A DNA stretch of 64,000 nt from Quadrisphaera sp. INWT6. GTDB taxonomy: Bacteria > Actinomycetota > Actinomycetes > Actinomycetales > Quadrisphaeraceae. The notes beneath the pieces are model-generated. The model was not told the origin of the DNA. It saw nothing but the letters and a program-made list of their open reading frames with translations, and made no database searches. This document shows positions 39,877-48,566 of this stretch, piece by piece. Within the stretch, counting starts at the first letter, position 1. The number at the start of each line of letters is the position of its first letter. The position numbers and the translations under genes are program-made. The stretch spans positions 310,001 to 374,000 of the forward strand of contig NZ_VUOH01000003.1 in the NCBI RefSeq assembly GCF_015390235.1, in the 5' to 3' direction.

Positions 39877-40272
39877 ATGCCCGCACCGGCCGCGCTGGAG
39901 CGCGAGCACACCCTGCTCACCGCCGCCGCGCGCTACGACGCGCTGCGCCGCCAGGAGCTCGACGACGACGCCGGCGTCGACAGGGCGCTCCGCGACCCCT
40001 CCAGCGCGCTGGAGCTCCTGGCCCTCAGCGAGGTGGTCGTGCGGAAGGCCGTGTACGGGCGCCAGCTGACGGTCCGCGCCGCGCGCGCCGCCGGAGCGAG
40101 CTGGAGCCAGATCGGGCAGGCGCTCGGCACCAGCAAGCAGGCGGCCTGGGAGGGCCACCAGCGCTGGATCGACGAGCAGGCCGCCCAGCACGCCCGGGTC
40201 GACCACACCGGGATGGACGACGACGAGGTCAGCGCCGCCCGCGACCTCGCCGGCCCCGACAGCGACCGCTGA
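39877..40272 (+). CDS. Small helix-turn-helix protein
   Basis: 131 aa. A helical N-terminal part (ALEREHTLLTAAARYDALRR) is followed by an HTH-like segment, TVRAARAAGASWSQIGQALG then TSKQAAWEGHQRW, and an acidic tail. It resembles a widespread actinobacterial family of small putative DNA-binding proteins without a known regulon. Transcription is probably leaderless from the promoter at 39842-39870, which overlaps the 5' region of the divergent MFS gene; it might regulate that pump. Confidence 0.75.
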   Translation: MPAPAALEREHTLLTAAARYDALRRQELDDDAGVDRALRDPSSALELLALSEVVVRKAVYGRQLTVRAARAAGASWSQIGQALGTSKQAAWEGHQRWIDEQAAQHARVDHTGMDDDEVSAARDLAGPDSDR

Positions 40273-40302
40273 CGGTCCCGGCCCCCTCCCCCGCCGCACA
40301 CG

Positions 40303-40316
40303 CCCCCCCCCCCCCC
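40303..40316. repeat. 14-C homopolymer
   Basis: Run of 14 C between the HTH gene and the sulfurtransferase gene, about 25-40 bp upstream of the latter's start. Length is uncertain by nature. Confidence 0.85.
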
Positions 40317-40340
40317 GCCAGCCAGCCAGGAGCCACGACC

Positions 40341-41270
40341 GTGCCCGTCCCCCACGCCGCCGAGCCCGCGCGGTCCCACCCGCTCATCACCGCCGACGAG
40401 CTGGCCGAGCACGCCGCCCGCGGCTGGCGCACCGACGACGGGACCCCCGTCCGCGTCCTCGACGTCCGCTGGCGCCTCGGCGCCACCGACGGCCGCGAGC
40501 AGCACGCCGCCGGGCACGTCCCCGGCGCCGTCTTCGTCGACCTCGACGCCGAGCTGGCCCTCCCCGCCGACCAGCACGGCCCCGAGCAGGGTCGCCACCC
40601 CCTGCCGACCCGCGAGGCCCTGCAGGCCGCAGCGCGCCGGTGGGGCCTGGACGACGGCGACGCCGTCGTCGTCCTCGACGACTGGACCTCCCTGGCGGCC
40701 GCCCGCGCCTGGTGGCTGCTGCGCCACGCCGGGGTCGCGGACGTGCGCGTGCTCGACGGCGCGCTGCCCGCCTGGCGCGACGCCGGGCACCCCCTGGAGA
40801 CCGGCGAGGTCACCCCCGCGCCCGGCTCGGTCACCCTCGGCTGGGACCACCAGCCCGTGCTGTCGGCCGACGAGGCCGCCGCGCTCCCCGGCCACGGGGT
40901 GCTGCTCGACGCCCGCGCCGCCGAGCGCTACCGCGGTGACGTCGAGCCGGTCGACCCGGTCGGAGGGCACGTCCCCGGGGCGCGCAGCGCGCCGACCACG
41001 CAGCACCTCGACGACGACGGCCGCTTCCGCTCGCCGGAGGAGCTGCGGGCGTCGTTCGCCGCCGCCGGGGCCGGGGCGGACGGTCCGGAGGTCGGCGCCT
41101 ACTGCGGCTCCGGCGTGACCGCCTCGCACACCGTGCTCGCCCTGGAGCTGGCCGGCGAGCGCGCCGCGCTCTACCCGGGGTCCTGGAGCCAGTGGTCGAA
41201 CACCCCCGGCCGTCCGGTCGCCACCGGCGCCGAGCCCGGTGGTGCGGCGGACGCGGAGGTCTCCCGGTGA
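40341..41270 (+). CDS. sseA: Thiosulfate/3-mercaptopyruvate sulfurtransferase (tandem rhodanese)
   Basis: 309 aa with two rhodanese domains. The N-terminal domain (VRVLDVRWRLG, GHVPGAVFVDLD) is non-catalytic. The C-terminal domain carries the persulfide Cys in GAYCGSGVTASH. It transfers sulfur from thiosulfate or mercaptopyruvate to thiols or cyanide. The GTG has CCAGGAG upstream; the stop overlaps the next gene's GTG. The exact donor is undecided: the CGSGVT loop is common to mercaptopyruvate-type enzymes. Confidence 0.9.
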   Translation: MPVPHAAEPARSHPLITADELAEHAARGWRTDDGTPVRVLDVRWRLGATDGREQHAAGHVPGAVFVDLDAELALPADQHGPEQGRHPLPTREALQAAARRWGLDDGDAVVVLDDWTSLAAARAWWLLRHAGVADVRVLDGALPAWRDAGHPLETGEVTPAPGSVTLGWDHQPVLSADEAAALPGHGVLLDARAAERYRGDVEPVDPVGGHVPGARSAPTTQHLDDDGRFRSPEELRASFAAAGAGADGPEVGAYCGSGVTASHTVLALELAGERAALYPGSWSQWSNTPGRPVATGAEPGGAADAEVSR

Positions 41271-42688
41271 GCGCCGACCTGCAGGACCTCGCCGCCGGGG
41301 TGGTCGACTGGTCCGCCGACGCGGTCCACCTGGAGGCGGCCCGCCGCGACAGGTCGGGCGTGGCCGCCGACGGCGCGCCCCTCGCCGTCGTCAGGGCGCG
41401 CACCACCGCCGAGGTCCAGCACACCGCCCGCTGGTGCACCGCCACGAGCACGCCGCTGGTGGTCCGGGGAGCGGGCAGCGGCCTCGCCGGGGCCGCCACC
41501 GGGGGCGCGGGCGCCGTCGTCCTGGACCTGTCGCAGATGGACCGCATCGTCGAGGTCGACCCGGTCGACCAGGTGGCGGTCGTCGAGCCCGGCGTGGTCA
41601 CCGCGGCCCTCGACGCCGCGGCCGCCGAGCACGGGCTGATGTTCGCGCCCGACCCCGGCAGCGTCGGCATCAGCACCATCGGCGGCAACATCGCCACGAA
41701 CGCCGGCGGGCTGCGCGGGGCCAAGCACGGGGTCACCCGCGACGCCGTGCTCGCCCTCGACGTCGTGCTCGCGGACGGCCGGCTGGTGCACGTCGGCAGC
41801 CGCACCTTCAAGGGCGTCACCGGCTACGACCTCACGGCCCTGTTCACCGGCTCGGAGGGGACCCTCGGGATCGTCGTCGGCGCGACGCTGCGCCTGCTGC
41901 CCCGGCCGGTCGCGGTCGCCACCCTGCTGGCGGTCTTCCCCGACGTGCGGGCCGCGGCGGCGGCGGCGAGCGCCGTCGTGTCCTCGGGGGTGCGTCCGCT
42001 CATCCTCGAGATGGTCGACGGCGCCACGCTCGGCGCCGTCGACGAGCTGGAGGACACCTCGCTGCAGGTGGCCGGCGGCCCGGACGGCGCCGTGCTCGTG
42101 GCGCAGACCGACGGCTCCTCGGCGGACGCCGCGCGCAGCGACCTGGAGCGCCTCGCGCAGGTGCTGGCGCCCCTGGCGGTCTCGGTGGAGACCAGCGAGG
42201 ACCCGGCCCGCGCCCGCGAGCTGCTCACCGCGCGGCGGGCGGCGCTGCCGGCCATCGAGCGGCGCGGGCGGGTGCTCATCGAGGACATCGCCGTGCCGCT
42301 GTCGCGCCTGGCCGAGGCGGTGGAGCAGGTGCAGGCCGTGGCGGCGGAGACGGGCACCGACATCTACGTCATCGCCCACGCCGCCGACGGCAACCTGCAC
42401 CCGATCATCGCCGTGCCCCGCCCCGCGCCCGGTGCCGGCGGGAGCGCCGGTGGCGCCGGAACCGCGGACGACGAGGCGCCGCTGCCGCCGGAGGTGCTCG
42501 CCGCCGCCGACCGGGTCTTCGACGTGGCCCTGCGCCTGGGCGGCACCGTCACCGGGGAGCACGGCGTCGGCGTCCTCAAGCGCGAGCACGCCGCGCGCGA
42601 GCTCGGGCCCGACGTGCTGGCGCTGCAGCACCAGATCAAGGCGGTGCTCGACCCGGCGGGGATCCTCAACCCGCACAAGGCGCTGTGA
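41267..42688 (+). CDS. FAD-linked oxidase, glycolate oxidase GlcD / D-lactate dehydrogenase type
   Basis: 473 aa VAO-fold flavoenzyme. The FAD-binding stretch VVRGAGSGLAGAATGGAGAV lies near residues 65-85, with PDPGSVGISTIGGNIATNAG after it. The C-terminal cap has HAADGNLHP and GTVTGEHGVGVLK, then the typical end DPAGILNPHKAL. It oxidises a 2-hydroxy acid such as glycolate or D-lactate; no glcE/glcF partners are nearby, so it is probably a single-subunit enzyme. It is translationally coupled to the sulfurtransferase. Confidence 0.9.
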   Translation: MSADLQDLAAGVVDWSADAVHLEAARRDRSGVAADGAPLAVVRARTTAEVQHTARWCTATSTPLVVRGAGSGLAGAATGGAGAVVLDLSQMDRIVEVDPVDQVAVVEPGVVTAALDAAAAEHGLMFAPDPGSVGISTIGGNIATNAGGLRGAKHGVTRDAVLALDVVLADGRLVHVGSRTFKGVTGYDLTALFTGSEGTLGIVVGATLRLLPRPVAVATLLAVFPDVRAAAAAASAVVSSGVRPLILEMVDGATLGAVDELEDTSLQVAGGPDGAVLVAQTDGSSADAARSDLERLAQVLAPLAVSVETSEDPARARELLTARRAALPAIERRGRVLIEDIAVPLSRLAEAVEQVQAVAAETGTDIYVIAHAADGNLHPIIAVPRPAPGAGGSAGGAGTADDEAPLPPEVLAAADRVFDVALRLGGTVTGEHGVGVLKREHAARELGPDVLALQHQIKAVLDPAGILNPHKAL

Positions 42689-42706
42689 CCGCGCGCTGAC
42701 GACGAC

Positions 42707-42748
42707 GAGCGCGGGGCCCGCGGGATCACTCCCGCGGGCCCCGCGCTC
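42707..42748. terminator. Bidirectional terminator between the FAD oxidase gene and rnpB
   Basis: Perfect 19-bp stem (GAGCGCGGGGCCCGCGGGA and complement) with a 4-nt loop. It serves the plus-strand oxidase gene and the minus-strand RNase P RNA. Confidence 0.85.
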
Positions 42749-42756
42749 CTGGCGGA

Positions 42757-43194
42757 CGGACGAGCTGGCCTGTACGCCGGGTCCTGTCCCCGCCACCGGT
42801 GGACCGGTGGCGGTGTGCGGCCATCCATCTCGGGACGACGTCACCGCCGTCCTCGTCGCTCCCGTCCCGCGTGGGGCCGGTCGCCGTCGCGGCCTACCCG
42901 GGAGCTCGGGCGGGCAGCCCTCGAACGCTCCCTGTCTGGCCTTGCTCCGGGTGGGGTTTGCCGAGCCACCCCCGTCACCGGGGGTGCTGGTGGTCTCTTG
43001 CACCACCGTTTCACCCTTGCCCCGCTCCCCCGGCCGGAGCCGGTGGTGCGCGGCGGTCTGTTCTCTGTGGCACTTTCCCGCGGGTCGCCCCGGGTGGGTG
43101 TTGCCCACCACCCCGCCCTGTGGAGCCCGGACGTTCCTCGGCGGGCGCCCCCTCGCGAGGGCTCCCGACGCGGCCGCCCGGCCAGCTCGTCCGC
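42757..43194 (-). ncRNA. rnpB: RNase P RNA (bacterial class A)
   Basis: The 5' CGGACGAGCTGGCC and 3' GGCCAGCTCGTCCG pair as helix P1. Read on the minus strand, the CRI region is GAGGAACGTCCGGGCTCCAC followed by AGGGC, then GGTGGTGGGCAACACCCACC, GGGTGAAACGGTGGTGCAAG, AGACCACCAGC, and near the 3' end GATGGATGGCCG. These are universally conserved RNase P positions. About 438 nt, a normal length for a GC-rich actinobacterium. It processes tRNA 5' ends. It fills the largest non-coding gap in this part of the window. Confidence 0.95.
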
Positions 43195-43204
43195 GCCGGC
43201 GAGC

Positions 43205-43963
43205 CTACCCCGCGCGGTGGTCGGGGCGGCGCCGCTCCCAGCCCACGTCGATGTGGCTGCGCATGGCGCGCTCGGCGGCCTCGGGGTCACCGGCGACGAC
43301 GGCGTCGAGCACGGCGGCCACCTCGTCGATGGTGCGCTGCATGGCGTCGTCGGGGTTGTGGCCGCGGAAGCGGGGGCTCTCCAGCGCGCGCCGGTACAGC
43401 GCCCTGGTGATGTTGTGCGCCAGCCGGTTGCCGGAGGCCTCCATCAGCAGGAAGTGGAAGGCGACGTCGGCGTCGTAGAAGGCCTCCTCGTCGTCGGTGA
43501 GGCCGCGCATGTCCTCGAGGGCCGCCCGCAGCCCGGCCACCTGCTCGTCGGTGCGGTGGCGGGCGACGGCGCCTGCCATCAGCGCCTCCAGGCTCGACCG
43601 GACGGAGCTGATCTCGGACAGGACCCCGTTGGAGCTGTCGTCGTCGACGAGCGCGGAGAGCACCTGCGCGTCGAGCATCCGCCAGGACGCCTGGTCGAGC
43701 ACCTCGGTGCCCCGGCCCTGGCCGACGACGACGAGGCCCTTCTCCTGCAGCCGCTTCACGGACTCCCGGATGACGGTGCGGCTGACGCCGAACCGCTCGG
43801 CCAGGGGGCCCTCGGGGGGCAGCAGTTCACCGGGGGCGAACTCGCCGGTGACGATCAGCTCGACCAGCTCGGCCACGACGGCCGTCCCGAGGCGGGCGGG
43901 AGGCGTGAGCGGCTTCGCGCGCTGCGCGGGGCCGAGGTCGGCGGAGGGCATCGCCGCCATCAT
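43205..43963 (-). CDS. GntR/FadR-subfamily regulator of the sugar-acid cluster
   Basis: 252 aa: winged helix LLPPEGPLAERFGVSRTVIR followed by SVKRLQEKGLVVVGQGRGTEV, then an FCD domain (YDADVAFHFLLMEASGN, MRSHIDV). It starts at ATG 43963, with 43951 as an alternative. It is the last gene of the minus-strand ABC/dehydratase cluster. FadR-type regulators often respond to sugar acids, which fits. The AT-rich palindrome in the binding-protein promoter (48486-48493) is its likely operator. Confidence 0.9.
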   Translation of the reverse strand: MMAAMPSADLGPAQRAKPLTPPARLGTAVVAELVELIVTGEFAPGELLPPEGPLAERFGVSRTVIRESVKRLQEKGLVVVGQGRGTEVLDQASWRMLDAQVLSALVDDDSSNGVLSEISSVRSSLEALMAGAVARHRTDEQVAGLRAALEDMRGLTDDEEAFYDADVAFHFLLMEASGNRLAHNITRALYRRALESPRFRGHNPDDAMQRTIDEVAAVLDAVVAGDPEAAERAMRSHIDVGWERRRPDHRAG

Positions 43964-43991
43964 GGCACCGGCCTGCGCTGGCGCACGTCGC

Positions 43992-45239
43992 TCAGCGGCC
44001 CGTCCGGCCGAGGCCGTCACCGCCGGTGGGCCCGGGAGCGCCGCCGGACGCGCCGCCGGGCGCGCGGTCCGGGGCCAGGTCCGGCGCCCGGTCCTCGGGG
44101 GCGTCGTCCTCGGGGACCAGGCGCAGCCCCGCGCGGGCGGGGCGCAGGTGCGGGCCGGACCTGACGGCCCACCCCGCGGAGGCGGGCACCTCTTCGAAGG
44201 CCGCCTCGTCCAGCACGATGCCGTTGCCGGGGCTGTCACCGAGCCGAGCGCCCCCGTCGTCGACCACCTGGTCGACGTCGACCCCCACCGGCCAGGACAG
44301 GTCCTGCACCTCGATGCTGAGGAGGTTGGGCAGCGCGGCGGCGCCGGCCGCCACGGCGAAGGTGAGTCCGATGGGGCTGACGGGCAGGTCGAACGCGTGG
44401 GCCAGCGCCCCGACCCGCAGGAGGTTCGTGATGCCCCAGGCGGCGTTGGGCTGCACCACGTCGACGGCGCCGCCGTCGACCAGCGCGCGCACCTGCTCCA
44501 GGCCGGTGAGGTTCTCACCGCTGGCGACGCCGGCGGCCACCTGCTGGCGCAGCGAGGCCATGCCGCGCACGTCCCAGCGGCGGACGGGCTCCTCCACCCA
44601 GGTGAGGTCGAACTCCGCCTCGAGGGCCCGCACGTGGCGCACGGCCTGCGAGACGTGCCACGACTCGTTGGCGTCCAGCATCAGCCCGGGGTGGCTGGTG
44701 TTGGCGCTCATGGCGTCGCGGAGGATGCCGAGGCGCCGCAGGTCCGCGTCGAGGTGGCGGCCGCCCTTGAGCTTGGCCGCACCGAAGCCGCGCTCGGCGA
44801 AGCGGGCGTACAGGGCGGCGACGTCGTCGTCGCCCAGACCCGCCTCGAGACCCGAGGCGTACCCCGGGACGAACCTGTCGCGGGCTCCGAGGAGCCGCCA
44901 CAGGGGCTCGCCGGCGAGCTTGGCCTTGAGGTCCCACAGGGCCGAGTCGACGGTCCCGAGGGTGTTGAACGTGGTCCCCTGGTGGCCGAGCTTGAAGACG
45001 ACGTCGAGCATCCGGTCGTAGAGCCCCGTGACGCTGCGGGGGTCCTCGCCCTCCAGGACGGGGAACACCCTGTCGATGTCGGCGTGCGCGCCGAGCGCCA
45101 CGCCCTCCACGCCGTCGCTGGTGGTGATGACGAGGACGTCCTGGCGGGTGCTGGTGCCGTCGCTGACCCCGTTGACGTCGCCGACGGGTCGCCCCCACTC
45201 GTGGCGGGTGGTCAGCGAGCGGTAGCCGGTGATCTTCAT
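43992..45239 (-). CDS. Enolase-superfamily (mandelate racemase/muconate lactonizing) dehydratase
   Basis: 415 aa. N-terminal capping domain followed by a barrel with KLKGG (a KxK base), metal ligands in LMLDANESW (Asp), TWVEEPV (Glu) and ASGENLT (Glu). The His-Asp dyad of true mandelate-racemase members is not evident: the strand normally carrying PH reads SPIGLTFAV. It therefore probably dehydrates or epimerises an acid sugar with the lysine pair. The last ~45 residues are Pro/Asp/Gly rich and probably disordered. It is downstream of the two permease genes. Confidence 0.87.
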   Translation of the reverse strand: MKITGYRSLTTRHEWGRPVGDVNGVSDGTSTRQDVLVITTSDGVEGVALGAHADIDRVFPVLEGEDPRSVTGLYDRMLDVVFKLGHQGTTFNTLGTVDSALWDLKAKLAGEPLWRLLGARDRFVPGYASGLEAGLGDDDVAALYARFAERGFGAAKLKGGRHLDADLRRLGILRDAMSANTSHPGLMLDANESWHVSQAVRHVRALEAEFDLTWVEEPVRRWDVRGMASLRQQVAAGVASGENLTGLEQVRALVDGGAVDVVQPNAAWGITNLLRVGALAHAFDLPVSPIGLTFAVAAGAAALPNLLSIEVQDLSWPVGVDVDQVVDDGGARLGDSPGNGIVLDEAAFEEVPASAGWAVRSGPHLRPARAGLRLVPEDDAPEDRAPDLAPDRAPGGASGGAPGPTGGDGLGRTGR

Positions 45240-45348
45240 GCGTCGACGCCTCCTCGCGTCACGACCGGCGCGCTCGCGGCCGTCGTCGGGGGGTGCTGGA
45301 GGTGCTCCACCGCACAGCTGGACCGGTGCGCCTGAGCGTCGGGTGCGA

Positions 45349-46176
45349 TCACTTGACGGCTCCCCCGGAAGCACCGGCGGCGATGTACCGCTGCGCGACC
45401 AGGAGCAGGACGATCGCCGGGAGCGAGGCGAAGACGGACGTCGCCATCACCGCCGCCCAGTCGGTCTGGTCAGCACCGAGGTAGGTGTAGATCCCCAGCG
45501 TCACGGGGCGCAGGTCGTCCGTGGTGGTGAGGGTCAAGGCGAAGAGGAAGTCGCTCCACGTGAAAAGGAACGAGAAGAGCGAGGCGGTGATGATCCCGTT
45601 CCGGGCGATCGGCACCGCGATGGAGCGGAAGGTCCGGAATAGGCCGGCGCCGTCGATGCGTGCGGCCTCCAGGACGCCCACGGGGACCGCCTGCATGGCC
45701 GTCCGGACCAGGAGGATGGCGAAGGGGATGGAGTGCGAGGCGTTCGCCGCGACCAGCCCCGTCATCGTGTTGAGCAGCCCGAGGTCGTTGAAGGCGCTGT
45801 AGAGGGAGTTGGCGACGACGATCCCGGGGATCATCTGCGTGACCGCCAGGACGAGCAGGATCGCGTTGAGACCCCGCAGGCGGAACTGCGCGAGCGCGTA
45901 CGCGGCCGGGACGGCGATGGCCAGCGTCAGAGCGACGCTGAGCATGGAGACGACCAGGCTCGTCATGAGGTTGCGCGACTGGTCGTCGATCGCGGCGCGG
46001 TAGCCGTCGAGGTGGATCTCCGTGGGGAACACGCTGGAGGCGAGGCTGCTCCCCGATGCCTGCACGGAGAGGTTGAGCATCCAGTAGATCGGGAAGAGCA
46101 TCACGACGAGCATGAGGACGCCGATGACGGTGTCGCGGCGGGAGCGGAGGCGGCGAGCGCCGGTCGAGGTGGTCAT
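45349..46176 (-). CDS. ABC sugar transporter permease (MalG type, CUT1)
   Basis: 275 aa with six predicted membrane spans. The EAA loop that docks the ATPase is EAARIDGAGLFRTFRSIAVP. The N-terminal opening (RRLRSRRDTVIGVLMLVVML) is typical of MalG-like subunits. It starts 10 bp after the stop of the MalF-type gene. It imports a sugar or sugar acid; codon usage is slightly less GC-biased than the neighbours. Confidence 0.92.
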   Translation of the reverse strand: MTTSTGARRLRSRRDTVIGVLMLVVMLFPIYWMLNLSVQASGSSLASSVFPTEIHLDGYRAAIDDQSRNLMTSLVVSMLSVALTLAIAVPAAYALAQFRLRGLNAILLVLAVTQMIPGIVVANSLYSAFNDLGLLNTMTGLVAANASHSIPFAILLVRTAMQAVPVGVLEAARIDGAGLFRTFRSIAVPIARNGIITASLFSFLFTWSDFLFALTLTTTDDLRPVTLGIYTYLGADQTDWAAVMATSVFASLPAIVLLLVAQRYIAAGASGGAVK

Positions 46177-46185
46177 GGCTCCGTC

Positions 46186-47150
46186 TCAGTCCGTCAGGGA
46201 GCGTCGGGTCGCCCGCAGGTACAGCAGCGCGAAGACGAAGGCGATGACGATGAGCACGTTGCTCGTCGCCGCCCCAGCCCGAACTGGAAGTCCTGGAACG
46301 ACTGGAAGTAGGACGAGGTCGGCAGCGTCTGGGTGGAGCCAGCGGGTCCCCCACGGGTCAGGCCCAGGATGATGTCGACCGAGCGCAGCGTGTAGATCAC
46401 GCACAGGAGCACCACGACGTTCACGGTGGGGCGCAGCAGCGGCCACGTGATGGCCAGGAAGGAGCGCACCGGGCCGGCACCGTCAATGGACGCCGCCTCG
46501 TAGAGCTCCTCAGGGATGTCCTGGAGCCCGCCGTACAGCAGGGCGACGTTGAACGGGATCCCCACCCAGATGTTGACGATGATGACGGACGTCAGCGCGA
46601 TGCTCGGGCTGGAGAGCCACGGGATGCCGGTGTCGATGACCCCGACGGCCTTCAGGAACGCGTTGAGGGCCCCGGAGTCCTGGTCCATGAGTGAGCGCCA
46701 CAGCGCTGTGGAGACGATCACCGGCAGCAGCCACGGGAGGAGGAGCAGCGACCGCAGCACACCCCCGAGGGGGAAGCGGCGGCGGAAGAACAGCGCCATG
46801 GCCAGACCGATCGAGAACTGCCCGACGATCGACCCGGCGGTGAACAGCGCGGTGTGCGCGACGGAGGGCCAGAAGCCCGGGTTGGCGAAGATCGTCCGGT
46901 AGTTCTCGAGCCCGATGAAGGGCGCCTCGCCGGTGTAGAAGCTCGCGGTCGTGTAGTCCTGGAAGCCCATCACCGCGTTCTTGACCACGGGGAACGCGAA
47001 GAAGAGGGCGACGTAGACCAGCGCGGGGACGACGAAGGCCCACCGGTACAGCTCCAGGCGCCCCCGCCCCGACCCGGCCCCTCCCCGGCGCACGGACGCT
47101 GGGGAGGGTGCGGGGACCTCGGCGCGGGCTGCGGAGGTCGTGGCCGTCAC
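46186..47150 (-). pseudogene. ABC sugar transporter permease (MalF type, CUT1), frameshifted near the 3' end as sequenced
   Basis: GTG 47150 overlaps the binding-protein stop. The first ~290 residues are intact, with the EAA loop EELYEAASIDGAGPVRSFLA and RSVDIILGLTRGGP. After FQSFQDFQFGLG the frame degenerates, while the neighbouring frame continues with GAATSNVLIVIAFVFALLYL and a basic C-terminus ending at 46186. The break is at the four C (plus strand) near 46273-46276; one more base restores the last membrane span. Probably a functional gene with a sequencing indel. Confidence 0.82.
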
Positions 47151-48415
47151 TTCGCGGCAGCCGCCGAGGCGGCAGCGGTGCTCAGGGCCTCGTCGACGGT
47201 GGCCTGCCCCGTGACCGCCGACTGGATCGCGGTGAAGATCGCGGTGTTCGTCGCGGGCCACGCGTCTTGGAGGATCGCGGTGCGCGAGCGGCCGTCGCGG
47301 ACGGCCGCCACGTACTCGGTGAGCTTGGGCAGCTTCTCGAGGTACTGGGTGTCGAGCTCGGGGTTCGCGGGGACGACGCGGCGCTGCTCGGCGAGTGACA
47401 GCTGCGTGTCGTTCGAGGCGATGCACGACAGCAGCTCCGCCGCCGCGGCCTCGCGCGCCTGGTCGCCGGAGCGCGGGAGCGTCCACGTCTCGCCTCCCAG
47501 CGGCGAGACGACGGTGTCGCCGGCCTGCGGGACGGGGACGGAGACGATGGAGTAGTCCAGGGGGGTCTCGGCGCCGTCCAGCTTGGACATCTGCGTGCCG
47601 CTGGTCAGCGCCATGGCCGCCTTGCCGGTGAGGAACTGGTCGCCGACGTCGCTGTTGCCCCACTGGACCGTGGACTGCGACGCCGCCCCGCTGGACACGA
47701 GGTCGACCTCGAGCTGCAGCGCGGACTTCGCGGCCGCGCTGTCGAGGGCGTCCTCCGACCCGCCGGCGGACCACAGCAGCGGCAGGTACGCGTACGTGCC
47801 CTGGCCGTCGTTCTTGGTGCTGAAGGCGATGCCGTAACGATCACCGGACGTCAGGGCCTTCGCCGTGCTCTGCAGCTCGTCCCAGGTCGTCGGCGCCTGC
47901 AGGCCCGCCTCGGCCAGCATCGCGTTGTTGACGAACAGGACGATCGTGCCGGCGGTGGGCGCGAGGCCGTAGACCTCCCCGTCGACCGTGCCGAGGCTCA
48001 GGACGCTCTCTCCGACGGTGTCCGTGGCGACGCCGCGCTCGGAGACCGGGGAGAGCGCACCGCTCTTGGAGATGGCGGGCAGGTCCTGCGCGTCGATCAT
48101 CTGCACGTCAGGGAGCGTCCGAGAGCTGGACTGCTGCAGGACCTTGCTGAGGTAGTCGCCCGAGGGCACCGCCTCGCGCTCGATGGTCACCCCGATCGAC
48201 TGCCCGCAGGTGTCCAGCATCCCCCCGATGATCGAGAAGGCGGGCTCGTCGGTGTAGTAGTCCGCCACCCGGAGGCTCGTGACCCCGGAGCCACCCGATG
48301 CGTCGGAGCTGGCAGCCGGCCCTGAGCCGCCGCCGCACGCGCTGAGCGCGGCGACGGCGGTGACAGCAGTCACCGCGAGGGCGATCCGGCGTGAGCGACC
48401 AAGGACATCCGCCAT
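47147..48415 (-). CDS. ABC transporter solute-binding lipoprotein (CUT1 type)
   Basis: 422 aa. A basic start and hydrophobic segment end in the lipobox LSAC, so Cys27 would be lipidated. The mature part is a type I/II solute-binding fold: ITG-like segments such as GTVDGEVYGLAPTAGTIVLF, WDELQSTAKAL and YLPLLWSAGG. It would deliver sugars to the adjacent permeases from outside the membrane. The cluster has no ATPase gene, as is common for CUT1 systems sharing an MsiK-like ATPase. Confidence 0.92.
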   Translation of the reverse strand: MADVLGRSRRIALAVTAVTAVAALSACGGGSGPAASSDASGGSGVTSLRVADYYTDEPAFSIIGGMLDTCGQSIGVTIEREAVPSGDYLSKVLQQSSSRTLPDVQMIDAQDLPAISKSGALSPVSERGVATDTVGESVLSLGTVDGEVYGLAPTAGTIVLFVNNAMLAEAGLQAPTTWDELQSTAKALTSGDRYGIAFSTKNDGQGTYAYLPLLWSAGGSEDALDSAAAKSALQLEVDLVSSGAASQSTVQWGNSDVGDQFLTGKAAMALTSGTQMSKLDGAETPLDYSIVSVPVPQAGDTVVSPLGGETWTLPRSGDQAREAAAAELLSCIASNDTQLSLAEQRRVVPANPELDTQYLEKLPKLTEYVAAVRDGRSRTAILQDAWPATNTAIFTAIQSAVTGQATVDEALSTAAASAAAAK

Positions 48416-48472
48416 GACTTTCTCCCCATCGAGAAGGGTCGGACCCCCGGACGAGGGTCGCTGACACGGCAG

Positions 48473-48501
48473 AACCTAAAAGGTAATACGTATGATGTCA
48501 A
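48473..48501 (-). promoter_or_regulatory. Promoter and probable GntR operator of the ABC importer operon
   Basis: On the minus strand TTGACA (48501-48496), a 17-bp spacer and TAGGTT (48478-48473): a near-consensus vegetative promoter. The spacer contains the palindrome ATACGTAT (48486-48493) in an AT-rich island that stands out from its GC-rich surroundings. Binding here would block RNA polymerase; the GntR protein of the cluster is the candidate. Confidence 0.75.
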
Positions 48502-48566
48502 GAAGACGCGCGGCGCCTCGGTCGCCGCCGGGTGGCAGACAGCCGGATGACCTAGTGTTCGCGCCC

